Assembly (NCBI GenBank): GCA_040221095.1
Contig: JAVJVP010000008.1
Location: 1-64,000 of the forward strand
Direction of reading: 5' to 3'
Origin: UBA1479 sp040221095
GTDB lineage: Bacteria > Pseudomonadota > Alphaproteobacteria > Rhodospirillales > Casp-alpha2
Length of the DNA stretch: 64,000 bases
A program made the position numbers and the translations under genes. How positions within the stretch are numbered: the first letter of the stretch is position 1; each line of letters begins with the position of its first letter. This document shows, piece by piece, positions 59,371 to 64,000 of this stretch. The notes below the pieces were generated by a model. It saw only the letters and a program-made list of their open reading frames with translations, was not told the DNA's origin and ran no database searches.

Positions 59371-61956
59371 TTAGGCTGCTGGCAGCATCGCCCGCAAAGC
59401 GCGGGGCAGCAGCCCCCCGTGACGAAACGTCTCTCGTTCCGCATCGTTGTAAAGCCGCAGATTGAGCGAGATGTCCTCCGACAAGCCGTCGGCTCGGTGG
59501 ATGGTCAGAACAGCAGATTTCAGATCCGGTGCGAAGGTCACGTCGAAAGTCTCCGTTCCGCACAGCCCCAAGGTTAGGCGTGTCACGCCGGCCGGGAAGC
59601 ACAGCGGCGCGATCCCCATGTTGACGAGATTCGAGCGGTGAATGCGCTCGAAACTCTCCGCCACGACGGCGCGGACACCCGCGAGCCAGACCGCCTTGGC
59701 CGCTGTATCGCGGGACGAACCGCAGCCGTATTCCTTGCCACCGATCACGATCAGGTCCTGGCCGCATGCCTTGTAGGCCTCGATCACCTCGAACATGGTC
59801 GATACCCGTCCTTCCGGCTCGATCCGCGCCCAGGGCCCTTCACGGTCCGGCGTCATTTCATTGCGCAGACGGACGTTGGCGAAGGTCGAGCGAATGACGA
59901 TGTCGGACGATCCACGCCGCGTGCCGAAGGAATTGAAGTCGCGAACGTCGACCCCCTTTTCCAACAGGAACTTCCCGGCCGCCGAGGTCGGTAAGATTGC
60001 GCCCGACGGCGAAATATGGTCGGTCGTTATGGAATCCCCCAGTATGGCGAGCGGGCGCAGCCCTTTGAGCGGCACCAAAGCAGGCACGGACACTTGAACC
60101 GAGTCCACGTAGGGTGGAAAGGTGACATAGGTCGACGACGGCCATTGATAGGTCTCGGCGGTCACGGTCAAGCCGTTCCAATGGGGGTTCACGGTCGATA
60201 TCTGCGCGTAGTTGGCGCGGAAATCCTCGGGCGTGACATGGGCGTCCAACAGGGCCGTGACTTCGCCCTCGTCCGGCCAAAGATCGGCCAGGGTGACCGG
60301 ATTTCCGTCTCCATCGACGCCCAGGGCATCGGTGGTGATGTCCGTCAGGATCGTGCCCGTCAAGGCATAAGCGACGACCAGCGGCGGGGCGGCGATTATG
60401 TTCCGCGACGCCAGAGGATGAATGCGGCCCGCGAAGTTGCGGTTCCCGGACAGCACCGCCACGCCCTTGATATCGTGGTCGCGAATCGCGGTTTCGATCT
60501 CCGGCGCCAGGGGGCCGGACATGCCGTTGCAGGTCGAACAAGAAAAGGCCGCGATATGGAATCCCAGCGCTTCCAGCGGCGCCATCAGGCCGCTGGCCTC
60601 CAGATAGCGGGCCGCTACGCGCGAGCCCGGCGCCAGGGATGTCTTGACCTGCGGCTTTGACGTCAATCCGCGCGCCACGGCATTACGGGCGACAAGTCCC
60701 GCCAGGAACATGTTCCGGGCATTGGCCGTATTGGTACAACTGGTAATGGCCGCGATGATCACGTCGCCGTCGCCGATGTCATGCCCCCGCCCCTCAACCG
60801 GCACGCGGCGCGTGCCTTCACCTTCGCCCTTCAGGGCCAAGCGCGGCGCCACGTCGGCCAGATCGATCCGCTGTTCGGGCCGGCTGGGCCCGGCGACGGA
60901 GCGTCTCAGCTTGCCGAGGTCGATATGCACGACGTCGTCATATGCGATCTTGCGGTCCGCCCCGTCGGCCCACAGTCCTTGGCGGCGGTTGTAGGCCTCG
61001 ACAAGGCGGATATGATCCGCCGCCCGACCCGTGCCCCTGAGATAGCGGATGGTATTGTCATCAACCGGACAGAACACGGAGGTCGATCCGTATTCCGGCG
61101 ACATGTTGGCGACGGTGCTGCGGTCGGCGACCGACAACCGGGGATAGCTGTCGCCGAACAGTTCGACGAAACAATCAACGACGCCAAGCGCCCGCAGTTT
61201 TTCAGCAGCGATCAACGCGATGTCCGTCGCCGTGGTCAGGTCGGACGGAACGCCGGTCAATTCCAGGCCGATGACGCGTGGCACGTTCACCGCCGTCGCC
61301 TCGCCCAGCATGATGGCTTCGGCCTCCAAGCCGCCGACCCCCCATCCCAGAACCCCCAGCCCATTGACCATGGGGGTATGGCTGTCGGTACCGAGACAGG
61401 TATCCGGAGTCAGCAGGCCGGGCTGATTCTGATCCTCCAGCACGACCTTGCCCAGATACTCCACGTTGATCTGGTGCATGATGCCGCCACCGGGCGGAAT
61501 GATCCGCAAACTCGGGAACCGCTGTTCGCAGGCCTTCAGGAAGGCGAAGCGCTCGTGATTGATCTCGAATTCCCGCGCCTCGTTCTTGGAAAAAGCGAAT
61601 TGTTCCGCCCAATGCATGATGGTCATGGCATGGTCGGCGATCATGACCACCGGCAGGCTCATGTCGATCCTGGTTGGATCGCCGCCGGCTTTTTCGATTT
61701 CCGACTGCATGGCCATCATGTCGACCAGCAACGGTAAGCCCAGCATGTCGTGAAGGATCAGGCGAGAGGGGCGGAAGGCCACGGCATCGCCGGATCGTGC
61801 CGAGATGCGCGCGATAACGTCCGCACCATTGTCATGGCGAAGCGCGTTTTCGGCGAGCACGCGCAGGGAAAATGGCAGGGTTTCGAAGGCAACGCCCAAG
61901 GGCCCGGTCAAATCCACCACCGTATTGTCCGTTCCCGGAATTTCGATTGTTTCCAT
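59371..61956 (-). CDS. Aconitase-family [4Fe-4S] hydratase (AcnD-like)
   Basis: 861 aa. Cluster ligands are the Cys in SCTNT and the two in FSCSTCNGMSG. The C-terminal swivel domain has LGDSITTDHISPSG and FGTRRGSSDI. The order CNGMSG with SGNRNF-x-GRIHP and APPLVVAYALTGT resembles AcnD-type 2-methylcitrate dehydratases more than housekeeping AcnA, which reads CIGNSGPL. The N-terminus is short compared with both. It would isomerise citrate or a methyl- or hydroxy-substituted citrate. It is divergent from an IclR regulator, and no prp gene is adjacent, so the physiological substrate is open. A GGAGG site lies 8 bp before the ATG. Confidence 0.85.
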   Translation of the reverse strand: METIEIPGTDNTVVDLTGPLGVAFETLPFSLRVLAENALRHDNGADVIARISARSGDAVAFRPSRLILHDMLGLPLLVDMMAMQSEIEKAGGDPTRIDMSLPVVMIADHAMTIMHWAEQFAFSKNEAREFEINHERFAFLKACEQRFPSLRIIPPGGGIMHQINVEYLGKVVLEDQNQPGLLTPDTCLGTDSHTPMVNGLGVLGWGVGGLEAEAIMLGEATAVNVPRVIGLELTGVPSDLTTATDIALIAAEKLRALGVVDCFVELFGDSYPRLSVADRSTVANMSPEYGSTSVFCPVDDNTIRYLRGTGRAADHIRLVEAYNRRQGLWADGADRKIAYDDVVHIDLGKLRRSVAGPSRPEQRIDLADVAPRLALKGEGEGTRRVPVEGRGHDIGDGDVIIAAITSCTNTANARNMFLAGLVARNAVARGLTSKPQVKTSLAPGSRVAARYLEASGLMAPLEALGFHIAAFSCSTCNGMSGPLAPEIETAIRDHDIKGVAVLSGNRNFAGRIHPLASRNIIAAPPLVVAYALTGTILTDITTDALGVDGDGNPVTLADLWPDEGEVTALLDAHVTPEDFRANYAQISTVNPHWNGLTVTAETYQWPSSTYVTFPPYVDSVQVSVPALVPLKGLRPLAILGDSITTDHISPSGAILPTSAAGKFLLEKGVDVRDFNSFGTRRGSSDIVIRSTFANVRLRNEMTPDREGPWARIEPEGRVSTMFEVIEAYKACGQDLIVIGGKEYGCGSSRDTAAKAVWLAGVRAVVAESFERIHRSNLVNMGIAPLCFPAGVTRLTLGLCGTETFDVTFAPDLKSAVLTIHRADGLSEDISLNLRLYNDAERETFRHGGLLPRALRAMLPAA

Positions 61957-62077
61957 TCGTCGTTCCTCCGTCCGTCATCCCTGCCCGAAAGCCCAGGGCC
62001 TGTTGCCAGCTATTGACCCTTCGAGGCTCCATCGACAATAAAATAAAACAATCGTTTCACCAGGGAGAACGCCAACC

Positions 62078-62752
62078 ATGATCAAGCGAACCGAAGCGGT
62101 GGAGCGTGCCATGTCGATTCTGTTAGCGTTCTCGCGCCTAGAGCCCAAGAAGTCGCTCGCCCAATTGGCGCGCGACACGGGCCTTCACAAAAGCACCATT
62201 CTCCGCCTCATCAATTCCCTGTCACTCTACGGCTTCGTCAACAGGGATCAGGACGGCTTGTATTCGATCGGCGCCAGCGTATGGCATCTGGGACTGATCT
62301 TCGGACAGCAGTTCAACGACGGCGAAACCGTTCGCCCCGTGCTCCGCATGCTCGCGGATCAGACAGGCGAGACAGCAACATTTTTCGTCCGCGCTGGAAA
62401 CGATCGCGTGTGCCTGTACCGGGAGAACTGGCACAAACTTGCCCACTTCGGGGTAGAGGAAGGCATGCGCCTGCGCCTCGATACCGGTGCGTCGGGCCTC
62501 GTCCTCATGCATTTCACCGGAGATGAACTGGAAGACCCTCGCCTCCTCAACGCCAACGGCACCGCGAATCTGGAGCAGACGCGCAACCCGAACATCGCAT
62601 CCATCGCCACGCCCGTTTGGTCCCCGCGCGGCGAGTTCAAGGGCGCGTTGTCGATCTCGGGACTGAACACACGATTCGTTCCCGATATTCGCGCAAAGCA
62701 CATCCCCCTGTTGGAGAACGCGGCGCACGACCTGGGAATGGCCATGCGCTGA
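62078..62752 (+). CDS. IclR-family transcriptional regulator
   Basis: 224 aa. The N-terminal winged helix (about 1-65) contains SLAQLARDTGLHKSTILRLINSL. A C-terminal ligand-binding domain includes ETATFFVRAGNDRVCLYREN and DTGASGLVLMHF, the typical GAF-like effector fold. IclR proteins usually repress or activate a neighbouring catabolic gene; the aconitase-like gene is the divergent target 121 bp away. AGGGAG lies 10 bp from the ATG. A weak AAAC-AATC-GTTT symmetry at 62046-62057 may be its operator. Confidence 0.92.
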   Translation: MIKRTEAVERAMSILLAFSRLEPKKSLAQLARDTGLHKSTILRLINSLSLYGFVNRDQDGLYSIGASVWHLGLIFGQQFNDGETVRPVLRMLADQTGETATFFVRAGNDRVCLYRENWHKLAHFGVEEGMRLRLDTGASGLVLMHFTGDELEDPRLLNANGTANLEQTRNPNIASIATPVWSPRGEFKGALSISGLNTRFVPDIRAKHIPLLENAAHDLGMAMR

Positions 62753-62775
62753 CGTTGCCCGGCAAACGTTTGCGC

Positions 62776-63687
62776 TCAGAACGTGATTTTCCGCGCGGAC
62801 AGTTCGGCAGGCGATGCAGTATCGCCGCCGCCGTCCTGAAGCCGCGCCCATAGGGCATCCGCCGCCTTGTTGCGGCAATCGGGCGCGCGGAACAGCCGGA
62901 TTTCCATCGCCACGTCCATCTCTTCACCGCCGGCGCGGACCAGCCGCCCGTCGCGCAGGTCGTCCGCCGCCAGGGTTTGGGGCAGCCAGGCGACGCCGTG
63001 CCCTTCCCGGGCCATGGTCAGGAGGGTCGCCGCCAGATGGGAGGTGAAGGCCGTCTCCAGGGCCGCCGTCGCCGCCTTCACCGGTTCTACCGCATCGAGA
63101 ATCCGCCCCAGCGCCGACGCCGGGCCGTAACCGAGCAAGCGTCCTTCCGCCCCCTCCGGCGCGCGCAGCGGAACCAGGGTGTCGCCGCCGACGGCCATGC
63201 TGTCGAACCGGTCGGGGCTGAGGCGGTTCGGCACGCCGTCATGGCAATGGCAGAGCAGGAAATGCACCTCGCCCGCCAGCATGATGCGCTCGCAGGCCGC
63301 CATGCTGTCGGACACCAGGTTGACCGTGCCCAGGTCCTGAAAATCCGCATGGGCGCGGATCCAACCGGGGAAAAAGGTGAAGGACAGGGCATGGGTCGCG
63401 GCGATGGAGAGCGAGGCCGAGTCCCGTTCGCCAACGGCGCGGGTATCGCGCCGGGCCTGTTCGACGGCGCGCAGCAGGTCCTGGGCCAGGGGCTTGAAAT
63501 GCACCCCCGCCAGGGTCAGGTCCGCCCCCTGGGCGCCGCGCCGGAACAGGGGGGCGCCGATCCAGTCCTCGAGCGCGCGGATGCGGCGGCTGAACGCCGG
63601 CTGCGACACGTTGCGGGCATCGGCGGCGCGGGAAAAGCTGCCGTGCCCCTCCAGCGCCTGGAAATCCTTCAACCAGTCAATTTCCAT
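62776..63687 (-). CDS. LysR-family transcriptional regulator
   Basis: 303 aa. The N-terminal helix-turn-helix is clear (FQALEGHGSFSRAADARNVSQPAFSRRIRALEDWIG is split here only by position; its core is SFSRAADARNVSQPAFSR). The effector domain spans about 90-300. The gene is divergent from the tartrate dehydratase gene, the usual LysR geometry, so tarD is the likely target with tartrate or a related acid as effector. It is convergent with the IclR gene (23-bp gap). Confidence 0.92.
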   Translation of the reverse strand: MEIDWLKDFQALEGHGSFSRAADARNVSQPAFSRRIRALEDWIGAPLFRRGAQGADLTLAGVHFKPLAQDLLRAVEQARRDTRAVGERDSASLSIAATHALSFTFFPGWIRAHADFQDLGTVNLVSDSMAACERIMLAGEVHFLLCHCHDGVPNRLSPDRFDSMAVGGDTLVPLRAPEGAEGRLLGYGPASALGRILDAVEPVKAATAALETAFTSHLAATLLTMAREGHGVAWLPQTLAADDLRDGRLVRAGGEEMDVAMEIRLFRAPDCRNKAADALWARLQDGGGDTASPAELSARKITF

Positions 63688-63803
63688 GGCAATGTGGCTC
63701 GCGCATAACTCAATTCAATCTTGGCATTGGCCCGCTGACCGGGGCTTTATGTATCACTCTTAGCAACATTCCCCGAACAGCTACAGCCGAAGAGAATAGC
63801 CCC

Positions 63804-64000
63804 ATGCGCATCATCGACATCTGCGAGGTCACCAAGCCGATCTCGTCGCCCATCCGCAACGCCTATATCGATTTCACCAAGATGACCGCGAGCCTGGTCG
63901 CCGTGGTCACGGATGTGGAGCGCGACGGGCGGCGCGTCGTCGGCTACGGCTTCAATTCCAACGGCCGTTACGGCCAGGGCGGGCTGATCCGCGAACGCTT
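63804..64000 (+). CDS. tarD: D(-)-tartrate dehydratase, N-terminal part (cut by window edge)
   Basis: The first 65 codons are present. The segment ITKPISSPIRNAYIDF-like reading (here VTKPISSPIRNAYIDFTKM) and VGYGFNSNGRYGQGGLIRERF closely match my memory of TarD of Bradyrhizobium japonicum, an enolase-superfamily enzyme that converts D-tartrate to oxaloacetate with magnesium. Only the capping domain start is visible; the catalytic residues lie outside the window. The ATG at 63804 is divergent from the LysR gene with 116 bp between. Its presence suggests growth on tartrate. Confidence 0.85.
   Translation, partial: MRIIDICEVTKPISSPIRNAYIDFTKMTASLVAVVTDVERDGRRVVGYGFNSNGRYGQGGLIRER

Noticed and set aside
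63688..63803. A sigma-54 promoter (TTGGCATTGGCCCGC) before tarD
   Set aside because: The GG and GC elements are 9 rather than 10 bp apart and no enhancer-binding regulator is nearby; LysR control of a sigma-70 promoter is more likely.

Overview
The window looks like chromosome of a high-GC alphaproteobacterium, most likely of the Rhodospirillales or a close relative. Supporting this are a tRNA-Tyr/tRNA-Gly/tuf cluster, a Cox15-type heme A synthase, a fused CysN-CysC, an assimilatory APS-type CysH, SoeABC-like genes and a Bradyrhizobium-type D-tartrate dehydratase. I cannot name a genus. No insertion sequence, prophage, CRISPR array or rRNA gene is visible. Apart from its very long adhesin gene the region reads as ordinary core and accessory chromosome.

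Layout. 1-4.8 kb: translation genes (tuf start, tRNA-Tyr, tRNA-Gly, an RlmB-like methyltransferase, tRNA-Thr, argS), a PAS-domain protein and a DksA-like zinc-finger protein. 4.8-8.6 kb: a MATE exporter, two tandem EamA transporters and a cupin. 8.6-11.2 kb: a ChaC-like cyclotransferase, prfC and a tiny Arg/Asp-rich protein. 11.2-30.8 kb: a biofilm-adhesin locus. It holds a LapG-type periplasmic protease, a membrane sensor with a degenerate HD-GYP domain, a bidirectional terminator, and a 5,365-residue type-I-secreted adhesin with a FecR-like N-terminal module, a TAAG di-alanine motif, about 30 Ig/cadherin-like repeats and two RTX blocks. Its promoter region carries a perfect CRP-type site.

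30.8-39.3 kb: sulfur metabolism. A Soe/Dms-type molybdoenzyme operon runs left, and cysH-cysD-cysNC (sulfate activation and reduction) runs right, with an AT-rich palindromic operator between them. 39.3-43.9 kb: an S41 peptidase coupled to a DHH phosphoesterase, heme A synthase, and a siroheme/cobalamin SUMT preceded by a coupled 26-codon leader ORF. SUMT may also serve sulfite reductase through siroheme. 44-48.1 kb: a 1,376-residue membrane-anchored coiled-coil protein. 48.3-54.4 kb: a TAXI binding protein, an SDR, an SRAP protein, a protein of unknown function, and a translationally coupled pdxH / cation-efflux / kinase-ATPase operon. 54.6-59.4 kb: a surface lipoprotein, a DnaJ-like chaperone, a BrkB-family membrane protein, fabI and aroC. 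59.4-64 kb: an AcnD-like aconitase divergent from an IclR regulator, and a LysR regulator divergent from a tartrate dehydratase cut by the window edge.

The most interesting part is the adhesin locus. Protease, adhesin with a LapG-type site, and a c-di-GMP-type sensor sit together, but the sensor is a metal-site-depleted HD-GYP protein rather than a LapD-type GGDEF/EAL protein. That suggests a variant Lap circuit. The type I secretion genes for the adhesin are not in this window.
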